Assembly: GCA_009602735.1 (NCBI GenBank)
Contig: WELA01010100.1
Span: forward strand, 292,024 to 356,023
Direction: 5' to 3'
Source: Mesotaenium endlicherianum
Taxonomy: Eukaryota; Streptophyta; Zygnematophyceae; Zygnematales; Mesotaeniaceae
Length of the DNA: 64,000 nucleotides
The stretch's first letter is position 1. Each line of letters begins with the position of its first letter. Positions 23,227 to 34,041 of this stretch are shown here, piece by piece. Made by a program: the position numbers and the translations under genes. The notes under the pieces were generated by a model. It searched no databases. It was not told the DNA's origin and saw only the letters and a list, made by a program, of their open reading frames with translations.

Positions 23227-24121
23227 TGTCATGATTTATTGAGTCGAGGTTGACGTACAAAATCGAGCTCCACATGTGTGAACCATCAATCTAGGAAGAC
23301 CAACTTTGCATTGACTTTACGCATTCATATGTCGACCTTTTCTAGATTTTCAAGTCACCAAAGTGTAGCGCGTCAAAGCATCTTCTGAACGGCACCGGTT
23401 TCACGTCATTTGGTTAAGTATCAAACGAGATAGGCGCGATCTAATTCGCATCCCTTTTGGCCCCTAGCGGAATCACACCAAATGGCCAACTTATGACTCC
23501 ATGTACCCAAAGGTGACATTGTTGGCTATTCGTGACCCCAAGGACCCCTAGCTTTGTGCGCACAAATTTGCGAGCCCCTTAAACTACATAAGTCTTGCAT
23601 TTTCATAATATAAGTGCATCATTGAGGCTATAACTTGGTGACTGCATCACCTACTCCTAGAGGAAGCTTCCTCAAGTTCCAGATTCACTTTTGAGGCGCT
23701 ATCTAGGTAGAACTACTCAAGGTAAGCTCCACCAATGAGAGACACGTAGCATATTCTACGTGCTTTGCTTTGATTGGTTTGAGTTATGCTTAGCCTATAG
23801 GAGTGCTAGTATTACATGCCTTGTACACATTAGTGGACATAGGAGAGCCTCCTAGAGTGAATACAATGCATTGGATCCGCCGCATACGACGCCGGGTTTC
23901 CAAGAGTATAAGTACTAGAGATGTCCCTAGAGAAACATCTTCTTAGAAGTCCCATTATGCCAGTTGTAAGTTAAATAATTATCTGTAAAGCTCACACTTT
24001 TGACTCTCGTGTTTTCAGGACCACTTAGTCTCTCTCTTGTGAAGAGCAAGCCCTCCTGGCTTCCAATCACTTGAAGAACTTCACAAGTGGTGAGCAAAGT
24101 CACAGCTTAAACCTTGCCATA
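23227..24121 (+). repeat. repeat family X, copy 1, left part
   Basis: This part and 33001-33115 together form one ~1,010 bp repeat, interrupted by the chromovirus at 24122-32995. Its uninterrupted counterpart is the inverted copy at 61788-62796. It begins TGTCATGATTTATTG, LTR-like, and may be an LTR of the gypsy family whose gag follows at 33169, but no TG...CA end pair with target duplication is proven. Confidence 0.8.
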
Positions 24122-24842
24122 TGAAATGAATCGACTTTACCAAATAGGCGATTAACAATTAATAAAGATCTTTATATCAGCAAGTAATCTTTATGGTATT
24201 TCCGTTAACTCGTTTAAACGGCAAAGGACAATACACTAGCAGGGAATACTACTCGTCAGTCAAATGAGAGTAAACTAGCATCAATAATGCAAATCAGTAA
24301 ACTCATACATAAGCAAGGTTAGAAGACAGTGCGTATCAATGGCTTCTCGCCTTGGATTCAGATCTCTCTCAGTAAGCTGTACAAGAGAGTTGGCCTCGTT
24401 TCCGAATGCCGAACTCGAGAGCAATGCCTAGCATATGTACATGGAATGAGTTTACTGTTCAACGGTCAGTGCGATGGCACCGCCTACCCGGGAGTTAACC
24501 ACGTTGGTAGGACCTCGGTTAACCAAATCCACCGCCATCTCCCATCATCCCGAATAGCCATCCATCATGGGGATGTCATCTGGCCATTCATCTAGCAGGT
24601 GGTACTTAGATGCATATCAAGGCAGTTCGCTGCTACCGAGCACGGAAGTCAGCTGGCTGTCAAAGAATGTGTCAGCAAGCTGACTTAAGTTGACTTCAGC
24701 CTGCTGCTTTCGGCTGAGTCATTAAACTGATAATTATGTAAAGTCCAGCAGACTGACTATTAACTAAAGTTCAGCAGGCTGAACTTAATTAACTATTATA
24801 TTTAAATGAATATTATATCCACTAATATACTGATTCATTACA
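24122..24842 (-). repeat. 3' LTR of the chromovirus
   Basis: 721 bp, TG...CA ended; matches 32198-32995. Short ORFs inside are not genes. Confidence 0.95.
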
Positions 24843-24857
24843 ATCCCTCCAACTTAA
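24843..24857 (-). promoter_or_regulatory. polypurine tract for plus-strand priming
   Basis: On the minus strand AAGTTGGAGGGAT directly abuts the TG of the 3' LTR, the required place for a PPT. Confidence 0.8.
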
Positions 24858-24955
24858 CTTGTTGTCGCCTCGACAACATTAAACTGCAGAAATTTTAAAT
24901 AAGGGAACTGAACCTGACCAGCCTCCCTTACTGACTGCCTCTTCAGCGTGTCACC

Positions 24956-26632
24956 TTAAGGGGTTGTTCCTGGGGCTTCAGGATCAGGAGACGGAGATCT
25001 GGACCTAGATCTGGACAGCCCTCTAGGTCTGTCAGCTGGCCTTCTAAAGAACCCTGTTTGCTCTAAAGTTGGCCCTCGAGGAGAACGGAGGATGGTGGCC
25101 TGCTCTTCAACCACTTGGGTGTTGATTCCCACATAGACAGGCATTCCAGTAGGATGCTGAAATACATTGGCTAGAGGTACATGCCCCTGAGCGGAGGGGG
25201 AGGCTGGCATACCTCTGGCCCACCCGCGTGTCCCTCTTCTGGCACCCCTGTCCTCTGGGGATTTCTGTCTGTGTCTGCTGCCCAGTACCGTCAGATCAGC
25301 TTCTTCCCCTGCTTGGGCAGGTGGGCTGGGGGAGCGAGCGCGGGGTCCAGTTGTCGCCATAACGGGGATCACATTCCACACACCTGATCGTGGTTCTTTA
25401 GGAAGTGCCACTGCCTGTCCCTGGGTATCCTGAGTACCTGCTGCTGATGCTTCTCCTCTGCCTTGTTCTTCTTCCTCATCCTCCTCATCCTCCTCCTCGG
25501 AGAGAGTAGGGGTCTCGTCCACTAAGTCGTCCTGCTCCCTAGTAGACATGGAGTAGTCTACCGACCTCCCTTTCTTAGGGCGCGCTGGAGGTTGCTTGGC
25601 CTTCAGCCTACTGATATCTATCCGGCCTGCATTCTTTGCCCATTTGACAAAGGCATGCTTTCCCTTAGAGAAGTACTCTCTTCCCCTCCTCCTATGTTCC
25701 TTGGTCTCTGCATTCATATTGCTCAGGCATCCATTCAGCCTGGGGTCCCAAGGGGCAATGTGAGGTGGTAGGATGAGATAGCCGTCTAGGCCATAGTGGA
25801 AGTCATCCGGTTGGGCTCGGTCACACTCCTGCTTCTTATTTGTGACGGTCATCCACCTCCAGTCTGTTGGCTGCTGGTAGTACTGGGGTCCGTGCTCAGC
25901 CTTCCTCAGTTTACACGGGAACCAGTGGGGAGAGAACATCTGCTGTCCTGCTTCCCTGGCCAAGTACTCCCAGCTCCTTCTCTCAACTTCATTGTAAGCT
26001 GGCAGGAGTGTGAGGTAGAATACCGTATCCTTAAAGCTATCGGGCCGCATGCTCACCATCCGGATGAGTCTCTGATCTCCCACTATTCCCGGTATGGGGA
26101 CCGGCTTGTCCTCTGAATCATCTGCGAGATACCGGGCCTGCTCTGCTGTATAGCCCACCATCTTAGCATAATCTTCGTAAAGGACCACGCCGGTGTGTGT
26201 CTCGATGTACCTGTCCAGTGCTGTAGCTCCTTCCTTCTGTAGCAGTGTTGTCTGTTCCAGCCTGTTGATCTCCTGGGCTGCCAGCAATGCTTCCTTCAGG
26301 TTATCGAAGTTTTGGCCACCCACCACAGTATACCTGTAAGTGGCCAAGCTCTTCTGTCTGTCCGCTTCAATCTTTTTTCTTTTCTCCTCTTCTGCCGCTG
26401 CCGCTTCTTCTTGCTGTTTCTTCTGTCTCTCCTCCTCAGCCTTCCTGAGGTTTTCCGCTTCCTGATCCTTCTTCCTCTGTGCCTCTTCTGCCGCCTCTTG
26501 TTGTTTGCGGACCCTTTCTTGTTCTCTCCTGGTGAGGGACGTCGCCGCCAGCTCCTTCTGGTATTGCTCCATTGTCCTCCTGGCTTCTTCTGCCTTGCGC
26601 TTTCTGTCCTCCTTTTGTGTGGTGGGCGCCAT
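24956..26632 (-). CDS. chromovirus ORF3, unknown function
   Basis: A 558-codon ORF lies between pol and the 3' LTR on the element's coding strand. The ATG at 26632 has a good context (AGGATGGCG); an upstream in-frame ATG at 26641 is possible. Residues 1 to ~95 are Lys/Glu/Gln-rich and strongly predict a coiled coil (AEEARRTMEQYQKE). A central globular part (about 95-340) is rich in W and Y (LPPHIAPWDPRLNGCLSN). Then come a basic KQPPARPKK segment, an acidic run and an Arg/Ser-rich end (RSRSRSPSP). There is no signal peptide or membrane segment, so despite its env-like position it is not an envelope. A second copy at 48624-50303 is also open. Expression may need a spliced or internal transcript. 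I do not recognise the fold. Confidence 0.75.
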   Translation of the reverse strand: MAPTTQKEDRKRKAEEARRTMEQYQKELAATSLTRREQERVRKQQEAAEEAQRKKDQEAENLRKAEEERQKKQQEEAAAAEEEKRKKIEADRQKSLATYRYTVVGGQNFDNLKEALLAAQEINRLEQTTLLQKEGATALDRYIETHTGVVLYEDYAKMVGYTAEQARYLADDSEDKPVPIPGIVGDQRLIRMVSMRPDSFKDTVFYLTLLPAYNEVERRSWEYLAREAGQQMFSPHWFPCKLRKAEHGPQYYQQPTDWRWMTVTNKKQECDRAQPDDFHYGLDGYLILPPHIAPWDPRLNGCLSNMNAETKEHRRRGREYFSKGKHAFVKWAKNAGRIDISRLKAKQPPARPKKGRSVDYSMSTREQDDLVDETPTLSEEEDEEDEEEEQGRGEASAAGTQDTQGQAVALPKEPRSGVWNVIPVMATTGPRARSPSPPAQAGEEADLTVLGSRHRQKSPEDRGARRGTRGWARGMPASPSAQGHVPLANVFQHPTGMPVYVGINTQVVEEQATILRSPRGPTLEQTGFFRRPADRPRGLSRSRSRSPSPDPEAPGTTP

Positions 26633-26833
26633 CCTGCACATGTAACCAGGGCACAAGTTAGTAGGATATGGACCTTTGTCATAGGGATTGCAGGAAGTAT
26701 GTTAGTATTTAGTATAGTGGCTTCGCTGCTGTTTACCTTACAGGATGATTGCTAAAAGTTGACGTAGTTGCGATGCGCTACACATAAACGTATGAGTGTG
26801 TTTTTATCGCTCTCGCTCACTAACTGTCATATA

Positions 26834-26849
26834 TTTTCCCCTCCAACTT
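26834..26849 (-). promoter_or_regulatory. internal polypurine tract between pol and ORF3
   Basis: AAGTTGGAGGGGAAAA on the coding strand nearly repeats the 3' PPT at 24843-24857. It lies just after the pol stop and before ORF3; the second element has the same at about 50683-50698. Confidence 0.6.
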
Positions 26850-26899
26850 AAATGGAGACAGGACCGCCTGTCACCTTCCCGTGTCAACTGAAATGACAG

Positions 26900-29800
26900 T
26901 TATGGAGGGACTCCAGCGGCCCGAAGGTGGAACCGTGTCAACGCCCCTTTGGCATTGGTCAAGTGGTCCTTAAACTCCCAAGTGTCCCCAGAGGCATCGT
27001 AACCCTTCCATCGAATGAGGTATTTCATGACATATTTAGACGATCGACGGACCGAGCGAGCGTCTAAAATCTCATCGACCTCATATTCCTCAGGGTCGCC
27101 GTCCCGGACAGCGGGGACCGGTCCCGGTTGGACAGGGAACCGACCTGTGAACAGTGTATCACCTTTGATGTACGGTTCCAGGAAGGAGACATTAAAGACC
27201 GGGTGCCCCTTGTATTCAGCTGACATGTTCAGTTTGTAAGCATTCTGACCGACACGACGGACCACCGAATATGGACCGACCCAGACAGGGCCAAGCTTTT
27301 TCTTGACCACACCAGGGAGGTACAGGTGCTGAGAATGCAGTTTGACTAAATCCCCCTTGGAAAATGTCAGTTCCCGACGGTGTTGATTAGCGTATTTTTG
27401 TTGGTTTTCTTGGGCCGTGTGCAAGTTTCGTTGGACTTCTGACAGGGTGTCAGCAAACTCCTGAGTTAACTGGAGGGAGACCGGGTTGTCAATCCCTTCA
27501 GGGTGAGTTAAAGATTCCCCTAGCACATCTAGAGGAGACTTAGGGACTCTACCCAGGCTGAGTTCAAAAGGAGTTTTGCCCGTTGACGCGTGCACCGCAC
27601 TGTTGACCGCAAACTGAATTTGAGGCAACAGGTCATCCCAATTATCTTGTTTTTGGTTAATATATGCTCTCAGCACCTCCTGCAGAACTCGGTTAGTTCT
27701 TTCAGTCTGCCCATCAGTCTGAGGGTGGTTTGCTGTGCTGAGCAGCTGTTTGACTCCCATTAACCCCATTAAAGCTCTCCAGAACTTAGAGGTGAATTTT
27801 GAGTCTCTGTCTGAGATGATATTAGAAGGGAGCCCATGTTGGCATACTACATGGTTGTAAAACTGTCTCGCTGTTTCGAGTGCAGTCACTTTGACAGTTG
27901 TGGGGATAAAAATGACCATTTTTGTCAGTTTATCCACGACTACCAGTATTGAATCATGCCCGTTGGCAGTTCTTGGTAGTGAGACCACCCAGTCCATGGA
28001 TATAGTTTCCCAGCGTCCCGCTGGGATGGGTAGCGGTTGCAAGAGACCTCCGGGTGGTGTGTGCCGAGACTTATTTCTCTGACACTGGTCACAGGACTTG
28101 ACATATTTCAAGACCTCCCGGGGTAACCCCTCCCAATGATAATGTTTTGCCAGTTTGCCAACAGTTTTGGCCTGCCCCAAATGTCCACCCAGGAGACTGT
28201 CATGAGCTTGACTCAGTAAGAGAGACCTTATTTCCAAGTTATTAGGAATGACCAGCTTCAGCCTGCCTGAAGTGGTTTCAGTCACCCAGACCCCTCCCTT
28301 GAGCTTATACCCGAGTGCAGTAGCACGACACACACCAGTAGTGGGGCTGGGCTCAAATGTTGGGTCAGAAAGGTAGGCTTTCCTAAGTTGTTCAAGGAAG
28401 GACTTTTTCACCTTTAGTGAAGTGAGTGCACACAGGACTTTATCTACAGCATGCTGACTAAAGTTCCTTTCTTGCAAGTCAGGTCTTCTAGAGAGTGCAT
28501 CAGCAGGATTCAACTTCCCTGGTTTGTAGTCGATCTGGACTTGGAACTGCTCCAGCATCTGGCTCCAGCGGTTCTCCCTCCTCGACAGCTTGGACTTCTT
28601 CTGAAAGTGGGTCAGAGCTAGATGATCTGTAATCACCTTAAAAGCTTTACCATGTAAGTATGCTCTCCACTGTTTGAGTACATGAATGATAGCTAGCAGC
28701 TCTTTATCATGCACTGAGTAATTAATCTCCGCTGGATTAAATTTCATAGACTCATACAACACAGGATGCCACTCCTGCCGTACCTTACCATCCTTTGTGG
28801 TTTTGTCAGCAGGCTGCAACAAAATAGCACCCATGGCAAAATCAGAGGCATCAGTAACCACCTGCACCGGTTTGCTGGGGTCATACACGGCTAGCACTGG
28901 GGCAGAACAAAGGGCATCTTTAAGGGTCTGGAAGGCAGCCTGCTGCTCTTCCCCCCACACATACCCGATGTCTTTCTTAGTAAGGTCAGTCAGTTTACTG
29001 GCCTTTGTGGAATAATTCTCAATAAATCTCCTATAGTAGTTAGCCAACCCGAGGAAGGATCTAACTTCAGAGACAGACTGTGGTACTGGCCAGTCCCTTA
29101 TGGTCTGGACTTTCTTAGGATCCACACTGATGCCCTCTTTACTGACAACGTGGCCTAAGAATTCAATACTTTCCTTAAAGAAATCACACTTGCTCATTTT
29201 AGCATACAAGTGATTTTTCCGCAGAGTGTCCAGCACTTTCTTTAAGTGTTCAGTGTGCTGAGCTTCATCTTTAGAGAAAATTAAAATATCATCCAGGAAA
29301 ACTTGCACAAACTTATCCAAATAAGGTCTGAAAATGTCATTCATAGCACCCATAAAGGTAGCAGGAGCATTAGTCAGTCCAAATGGCATCACGTTGAACT
29401 CATAGTGTCCATAACGTGTGCGGAAAGCAGTCTTGTGTTCATCCCCCTCAGCAATTCTGATTTGATGATAACCACTCTTGAGATCTATCTTACTGAACAC
29501 CTTAGCGCCAGACAGGGTATCAAGCAAGTCCTCGATTCTGGGTAAAGCATACTTGTTCTTTACTGTAATTCTGTTCAGGGCTCTGTAATCCACACACATC
29601 CGCATACTGCCATCCTTTTTCTTAACAAATAGGATAGGTGCGCCGTACGGTGATTTACTGGGAGAAATGTAACCATTTTCCTCCAGCTCTGCAATCTGTG
29701 TTTTCAACTCCTCGCTCTCCAAATAAGACAAGCCATAAGTGCGTTGCCAGGGTGGCTGGCTACCAGGTAATAGATCAATCCTATGATCTACTTCCCTTTT

Positions 29801-30616
29801 AGGGGGTAGTCCTGGAGGCATGTTAAACACATCAGTGTACTGAGCAACAATTTTTGCAGCAGTAGGGTGCTCCGGAGGGCTTACCTTTTTCTCAACCACT
29901 TCTTCAGGTTGAGGAGGTACCTCTCTTAGCAGCAGACAGAACATTCTGTCTTCCTTCTGGTTCCAGCTTTTGACGAACTCCATTGCATTCAGCAACTTGC
30001 ATCCTTCTGGAAGCCTCTTCTTTTCCTTCATTTGCCATCCACACAGGACAAGAGGAAGAGCACTGGTGGGTGCCAAGTCAGTCTGCCCATCACTGGCTCC
30101 TCTCACTTTAACTGTACCTCTGCTCCAACACACTTCAGCTTGATGTCTATTAAGCCAGGACCTGCCTAGCACGAGATCATAAAAGCCAGTGTTGAGTACC
30201 TCAAATGTAAGCGTTTCAGTTAGAACTGCAATGCCAGAACCTAACTGGACCTCAATAGGCTTGGTTATAACTCCTCCCGGGATACTTGAGGCATCTCCAA
30301 GGAATATTTTTCTATTCCCTTGGGTGACAGTAGGCAGCCTTAGCCGCTTAACTAAGTCCTTGTGAATAAAAGTATGTGACGCCCCTCCGTCAACAAATGC
30401 CCTCACCTTCCTACCTGCAATCATGCAATGCAGTAGGATAGGGGGGACTGTCTTTTCCTGACTTTCGCATTGTTCTCCTGACGTAGCAAAGAAATGTTGG
30501 ACATCAGGTGGAACAAGAGCATCCAGAGTGTGCACTCTCTGGACGTCTATATTACTGATGGTCTCCTTTATCTGTTTGTCAGGCATGCATAGTGAATCCA
30601 GTTCAGCAGGACCCAT
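26900..30616 (-). CDS. pol: chromovirus pol polyprotein
   Basis: 1,238 codons from the first in-frame ATG; the frame is open further upstream into gag. Aspartic protease DGGAS at 76-80. Reverse transcriptase with [12 protein letters not shown] (Asp378) and FLDD (441-443). RNase H with [11 protein letters not shown] (~588) and a DKELLA helix (~637). Integrase zinc domain H805/H812 and C842/C845, and catalytic D875, D936, E972 (D35E spacing, SDRDSK and TDGQTER). The C-terminal chromodomain (about 1175-1230) has KYLIRWKGY and TWEF, which places the element in the chromoviruses; such domains steer integration to marked chromatin. Pol is in the -1 frame relative to gag. No internal stop is present. 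Confidence 0.95.
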   Translation of the reverse strand: MGPAELDSLCMPDKQIKETISNIDVQRVHTLDALVPPDVQHFFATSGEQCESQEKTVPPILLHCMIAGRKVRAFVDGGASHTFIHKDLVKRLRLPTVTQGNRKIFLGDASSIPGGVITKPIEVQLGSGIAVLTETLTFEVLNTGFYDLVLGRSWLNRHQAEVCWSRGTVKVRGASDGQTDLAPTSALPLVLCGWQMKEKKRLPEGCKLLNAMEFVKSWNQKEDRMFCLLLREVPPQPEEVVEKKVSPPEHPTAAKIVAQYTDVFNMPPGLPPKREVDHRIDLLPGSQPPWQRTYGLSYLESEELKTQIAELEENGYISPSKSPYGAPILFVKKKDGSMRMCVDYRALNRITVKNKYALPRIEDLLDTLSGAKVFSKIDLKSGYHQIRIAEGDEHKTAFRTRYGHYEFNVMPFGLTNAPATFMGAMNDIFRPYLDKFVQVFLDDILIFSKDEAQHTEHLKKVLDTLRKNHLYAKMSKCDFFKESIEFLGHVVSKEGISVDPKKVQTIRDWPVPQSVSEVRSFLGLANYYRRFIENYSTKASKLTDLTKKDIGYVWGEEQQAAFQTLKDALCSAPVLAVYDPSKPVQVVTDASDFAMGAILLQPADKTTKDGKVRQEWHPVLYESMKFNPAEINYSVHDKELLAIIHVLKQWRAYLHGKAFKVITDHLALTHFQKKSKLSRRENRWSQMLEQFQVQIDYKPGKLNPADALSRRPDLQERNFSQHAVDKVLCALTSLKVKKSFLEQLRKAYLSDPTFEPSPTTGVCRATALGYKLKGGVWVTETTSGRLKLVIPNNLEIRSLLLSQAHDSLLGGHLGQAKTVGKLAKHYHWEGLPREVLKYVKSCDQCQRNKSRHTPPGGLLQPLPIPAGRWETISMDWVVSLPRTANGHDSILVVVDKLTKMVIFIPTTVKVTALETARQFYNHVVCQHGLPSNIISDRDSKFTSKFWRALMGLMGVKQLLSTANHPQTDGQTERTNRVLQEVLRAYINQKQDNWDDLLPQIQFAVNSAVHASTGKTPFELSLGRVPKSPLDVLGESLTHPEGIDNPVSLQLTQEFADTLSEVQRNLHTAQENQQKYANQHRRELTFSKGDLVKLHSQHLYLPGVVKKKLGPVWVGPYSVVRRVGQNAYKLNMSAEYKGHPVFNVSFLEPYIKGDTLFTGRFPVQPGPVPAVRDGDPEEYEVDEILDARSVRRSSKYVMKYLIRWKGYDASGDTWEFKDHLTNAKGALTRFHLRAAGVPP

Positions 30617-30684
30617 AATACCTGCTACGAGGGCAGCTAGTGACGACTCACTATCTCTAGCATCCTCACAGTCAGTAGACTGGA

Positions 30685-32163
30685 TTACTGACTGTTGCTG
30701 TCTTTTAAAGGCTGGTCTTTTCTCTCGACCTTAGGCAGGTGCTTGACCGGACACTGTTCTCTGTAGTGGCCTTTCTGCTGACAATGGTAGCAAGTAGATT
30801 TTGCTGAGGCTGGTCTCGGCTTAGTCCTACCACCACCCCTTCCATAGCCACCTCGAGAGGGACCACCTCTACCTCTAGACTGAATAGCATTGTACTCATA
30901 CTCATATTCATCACCCTGATTATCCTCAGCCTGGTCTCCTTCAACTGCATTGTAGGAACCGTGGGGCTTTTTGACAATCTTAGACACCAAAGCGTTACTC
31001 TGGCGCTTGTGATTGAACTGCTGCTGATCCCAGGCGTCAGCATCCTGGATCAAGTCAGCCAGTTTCTCATACTTTTTCTCAGCAAAATGACCAGAGACCT
31101 CGGATTTCAAGCCATACCTGAAGTATGCTATCCTATACCGTTCTGGCAAATCAGGCTGCTTCATCATGTTCTCTTGGAACTTTTGAGCAAACTCAGCAAC
31201 TGAAGTGGTCTGCTTCAGTGTCAGGGAGATCATCGCATAGATAGCTTTCTCCTGCTGGTTGATGACATCAAACTTCTCATGCAACTTCTCGACAAACTCT
31301 ACCCACGTAGGGTCACCGAGTTGCCGAGCCTTACGCTCTTCCTTCCAGTAAAGCCACCAGTCTGCGGCACTGCCTTTCAGTAGCGCACCGGTGTGCCTGA
31401 CCTTCTCGTAATCTTGCAGTTCTGGGTAGTTCTCCAGCCACTGCTCAACATCCGCGAGAAACTTGATCAGGTAATATTTTCTGTTTCCCTCAGGATCATA
31501 GTCCTGGGGAGGTTTCGGCTTGGGCTTACTAGGCCCTCGGCCACCACCACTAGTGGTGTGAGACCCCAGTTGGTCTCTGTCCCGGAGTAGGGACATTATG
31601 ATTCTTTTGTCCTCCTGCTGGGACTGATACATGGTCGCCATTTGCGACTGCATCTGAACGAACAATGCTCCCAAGTCTACATTTTGGGGTGGTAGATTAG
31701 CAAATGCAGCAGCAGCATTGGCATCTACTCGCTGAGTAGTGTCCTCAACAATCCCTCTTGCTCCTGCAGCAGCAATTCCTGCCGCATTCAGCCGGTCACG
31801 TATTTGACCTAGGGGTACATTGAGTTGTACGGCAGGAGGTGGGTTCAGAACATTGGCCCTTGATGCCATAAGTTCTTCAACAGTGCGCTCGTCAGCTGGC
31901 TGTCCTTCCCTCCTTTGTATATCTTCAGCGGCCTTTGCTACTTGTTCAGCTTCTAGTCTGGCTATCTCCTCCTCAGCTTGCTGAGCTGCGACTGAGGCAA
32001 TAGCAGCTGCCTCATCTGCAGCCTCCCTAGCTGCAGTATCCGCTACTGCTTCCGAATAGGTACGGTTTCCCGCTACATGGCTTTCCGCCTGGTTTTCGAC
32101 ATTCTCGTTATCCTGGTTCTCCATGTCTCGGGAGTTGCTAGTTTGAGACCTTGTCCTTACCAT
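30685..32163 (-). CDS. gag: chromovirus gag
   Basis: 492 codons from the ATG at 32163, about 20 bp downstream of the PBS. An Ala/Glu-rich N-terminal part is followed by a Retrotrans_gag-type capsid region ([19 protein letters not shown], then [19 protein letters not shown]). An RGG-rich basic segment and one zinc knuckle C-x2-C-x4-H-x4-C ([14 protein letters not shown]) come near the end. It forms the particle and binds element RNA. The stop at 30685 lies 18 bases past the slippery heptamer. Confidence 0.93.
   Translation of the reverse strand: MVRTRSQTSNSRDMENQDNENVENQAESHVAGNRTYSEAVADTAAREAADEAAAIASVAAQQAEEEIARLEAEQVAKAAEDIQRREGQPADERTVEELMASRANVLNPPPAVQLNVPLGQIRDRLNAAGIAAAGARGIVEDTTQRVDANAAAAFANLPPQNVDLGALFVQMQSQMATMYQSQQEDKRIIMSLLRDRDQLGSHTTSGGGRGPSKPKPKPPQDYDPEGNRKYYLIKFLADVEQWLENYPELQDYEKVRHTGALLKGSAADWWLYWKEERKARQLGDPTWVEFVEKLHEKFDVINQQEKAIYAMISLTLKQTTSVAEFAQKFQENMMKQPDLPERYRIAYFRYGLKSEVSGHFAEKKYEKLADLIQDADAWDQQQFNHKRQSNALVSKIVKKPHGSYNAVEGDQAEDNQGDEYEYEYNAIQSRGRGGPSRGGYGRGGGRTKPRPASAKSTCYHCQQKGHYREQCPVKHLPKVERKDQPLKDSNSQ
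30703..30709 (-). promoter_or_regulatory. putative -1 frameshift slippery heptamer
   Basis: Reads T TTA AAA in the gag frame, fitting X XXY YYZ. Slipping back one base enters the pol frame, which is open from upstream of this point to the pol ATG and beyond. The gag stop follows 18 bases later. Confidence 0.65.
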
Positions 32164-32183
32164 ACAAAGAAGACTGTGATAAC

Positions 32184-32196
32184 TGCTCCGATACCA
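32184..32196 (-). promoter_or_regulatory. primer-binding site (tRNA-iMet type)
   Basis: The minus strand reads TGGTATCGGAGCA one base after the 5' LTR. It differs by one base from the usual plant tRNA-iMet site TGGTATCAGAGC. Confidence 0.9.
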
Positions 32197-32197
32197 C

Positions 32198-32995
32198 TGA
32201 AATGAATCGACTTACCAAATAGGCGATTAACAATTAATAAAGATCTTTATATCAGCAAGTAATCTTTATGGTAATTTCCGTTAACTGGTTAAACGGCAAA
32301 GGACAATACACTAGCAGTGAATAATACTCGTAAGTCAAATGCGAGTAAACTAGCATCAATAATGCAAATCAGTAAACTCATACATAAGCAAGGTTAGAAG
32401 ACAGTGCGTATCAATGGCTTCTCGCCTTGGATTCAGATCTCTCTCAGTAAGCTGTACAAGAGAGTTGGCCTCGTTTCCGAATGCCGAACTCGAGAGCAAT
32501 GCCTAGCATATGTACATGGAATGAGTTTACTGTTCAACGGTCAGTGCGATGGCACCGCCTACCCGGGAGTTAACCACGTTGGTAGGACCTCGGTTAACCA
32601 AATCCACCGCCATCTCCCATCATCCCGAATAGCCATCCATCATGGGGATGTCATCTGGCCATTCAACTAGCAGGTGGTACTTAGATGCATATCAAGGCAG
32701 TTCGCTGCTACCGAGCACGGAAGTCAGCTGGCTGTCAAAGAATGTGTCAGCAAGCTGACTTAAGTTGACTTCAGCCTGCTGCTTTTGGCCGAGTCATTAA
32801 ACTGATAATTATGTAAAGTCCAGCAGACTGATTACTAACTAAAGTTCAGCAGACTGACTACTAACTAAAGTCCAGCAGACTGATTACTAACTAAAGTTCA
32901 GCAGACTGACTACTAACTAAAGTCCAGCAGGCTGAACTAAATTAACTATTATATTTAACTGAATATTATATCTACTAATATACTGATTCATTACA
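32198..32995 (-). repeat. 5' LTR of the chromovirus
   Basis: 798 bp, TG...CA. It is 77 bp longer than the 3' LTR because a ~26 bp motif (AAAGTCCAGCAGACTGATTA) is present in about five copies at 32815-32935 against two in the other LTR. Confidence 0.95.
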
Positions 32996-33000
32996 CCATA

Positions 33001-33115
33001 GGACTACTCTTGAAGATCATTATGTGCTTCCAATGATCTTTTGGGCCACACCTCATTAGTTGTTTTCCTACCAGATTACAGTTTTGAGGTGCTCACTCTG
33101 GAGAGTACACACTCC
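33001..33115 (+). repeat. repeat family X, copy 1, right part
   Basis: Continuation of the repeat at 23227-24121 after the chromovirus; it matches the inverted copy up to GTACACACTCC. Confidence 0.8.
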
Positions 33116-33168
33116 CTTACTTCTAAAAAGATCTCTTTTTGCGTGCAAGCAATTAGAATCTTCAGCGT

Positions 33169-33882
33169 ATGCCTACTTGTAGCGGGCTTTCTTACCAGCC
33201 TTACTACAAAAGGGTTAGTGGAGAAGACTCAGACTTCAATCTCAAGAGTGTTATCGAACCCTCTAAAGGGGAGCAGCCAGCACTCTTACCTCCTGCGATT
33301 GTTCCTGAGGCAACTTCCCGATGGGCTCACCACGATTCCTGGTATCCCATGGTAGGTGACCAAGAGGTCAAGGCTGACAGGTCCTCCCTCTTTCGCTTCA
33401 GCGGCAGACCAGAAACCTTTGATATGGACGACACAATCTCAGAGTTTGAGGCTGAGTTTGTGATCGCAAGGCTCAAGACGCCCGCGCTCACTAAGCGTGA
33501 CGTGTTCTATACGCTCATGCGCTATCTCCTCCACAAGGCCCGTGACACCTTCCGCGAGAAGGGTGACGAGATCTATGCACGCACAGAGCTTGTGGGAGAA
33601 CCCCCAGTAAAGACCCCCCTCGCAAACCCGGTCAAGGCCTTCTGGGACGTCCTCATAAAGGAGTTCCAGGCTGCGACTAAAGAGAAGGTGTACGAGCTGC
33701 ACCACTTCTACCGCCACAAGAACGAGACGATCCGCATGATGTACCGCCGCTTGACGCACCTTTGCCGAGACGTTGGCACCGTCACCGACCGGGAGGCAGC
33801 GAAGACCTTCTTGCGTGCCGTGGAGCCACAATTGAGGGAGAGGGCCATCAACCCCCTCATCTATCACATTGGCTCCGACTCG
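33169..33882 (+). CDS. truncated gag of a second gypsy family
   Basis: About 238 codons are retained. Residues from ~75 contain FRFSGRPETF, then an AFWDVLIKEFQ..., YRRLTHLCRDV and FLRAVEPQLRERA arrangement typical of Retrotrans_gag capsids. The sequence is unlike the gag at 30685-32163, so this is a different lineage. The frame runs on into the hAT terminus beginning at 33883, which truncates it; the apparent stop at 34045-34047 belongs to foreign sequence. The ATG at 33169 or a later one at about 33349 could be the start. Repeat X directly upstream may be its LTR. Confidence 0.7.
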
Positions 33883-34041
33883 CAGGGTTACGCCGCACGC
33901 CGTACAGGCCGACCTTCGTATGCTTATATAAGCGTACTGAGTAAGTACGCACGTACTAAGCGTACGAAAAGCTCATCACTCGTGCACGCCGGTCAGGAAC
34001 GCCATGACGTTTTCACGTCAGGCACCGCTTTGTTTCACTCG
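33883..34041 (+). mobile_element. hAT terminal sequence (left-end orientation)
   Basis: Starts CAGGGTTACGCCGCACGCCG and aligns for about 150 bp with the reverse complement of 42991-42830, including CGCACGTACTAAGCGTACGAA. CAGGG ends fit hAT elements. The 8 bp flanks at 33875-33882 and 42992-42999 do not match, so the two ends may not belong to one insertion. Confidence 0.7.

Larger units (their letters stand above)
24122..32995 (-). mobile_element. full-length chromovirus (Ty3/gypsy) with a third ORF
   Basis: The 8,874 bp element is flanked by a perfect 5 bp duplication CCATA (24117-24121 and 32996-33000). In its own direction it runs 5' LTR (32995-32198), PBS, gag, pol (protease, RT, RNase H, integrase, chromodomain), an internal purine tract, ORF3, PPT and 3' LTR (24842-24122). 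All three ORFs are open, so the copy could be competent. It sits inside repeat X; the empty site is preserved at about 61,920 in the inverted copy of X. The two LTRs are very similar apart from a 77 bp length difference, so the insertion is fairly recent. Confidence 0.95.

Noticed and set aside
24329-24595. Repeated 88-codon ORF in the LTRs (also at 32404, 45809, 47963 and 60160)
   Set aside because: It lies antisense inside the LTR, is not kept intact in all copies, and has no recognisable motif.
24956-26632. Calling ORF3 an envelope gene from its position
   Set aside because: No signal peptide, no hydrophobic membrane segment, no cysteine pattern; it is a charged, coiled-coil and RS-rich protein.
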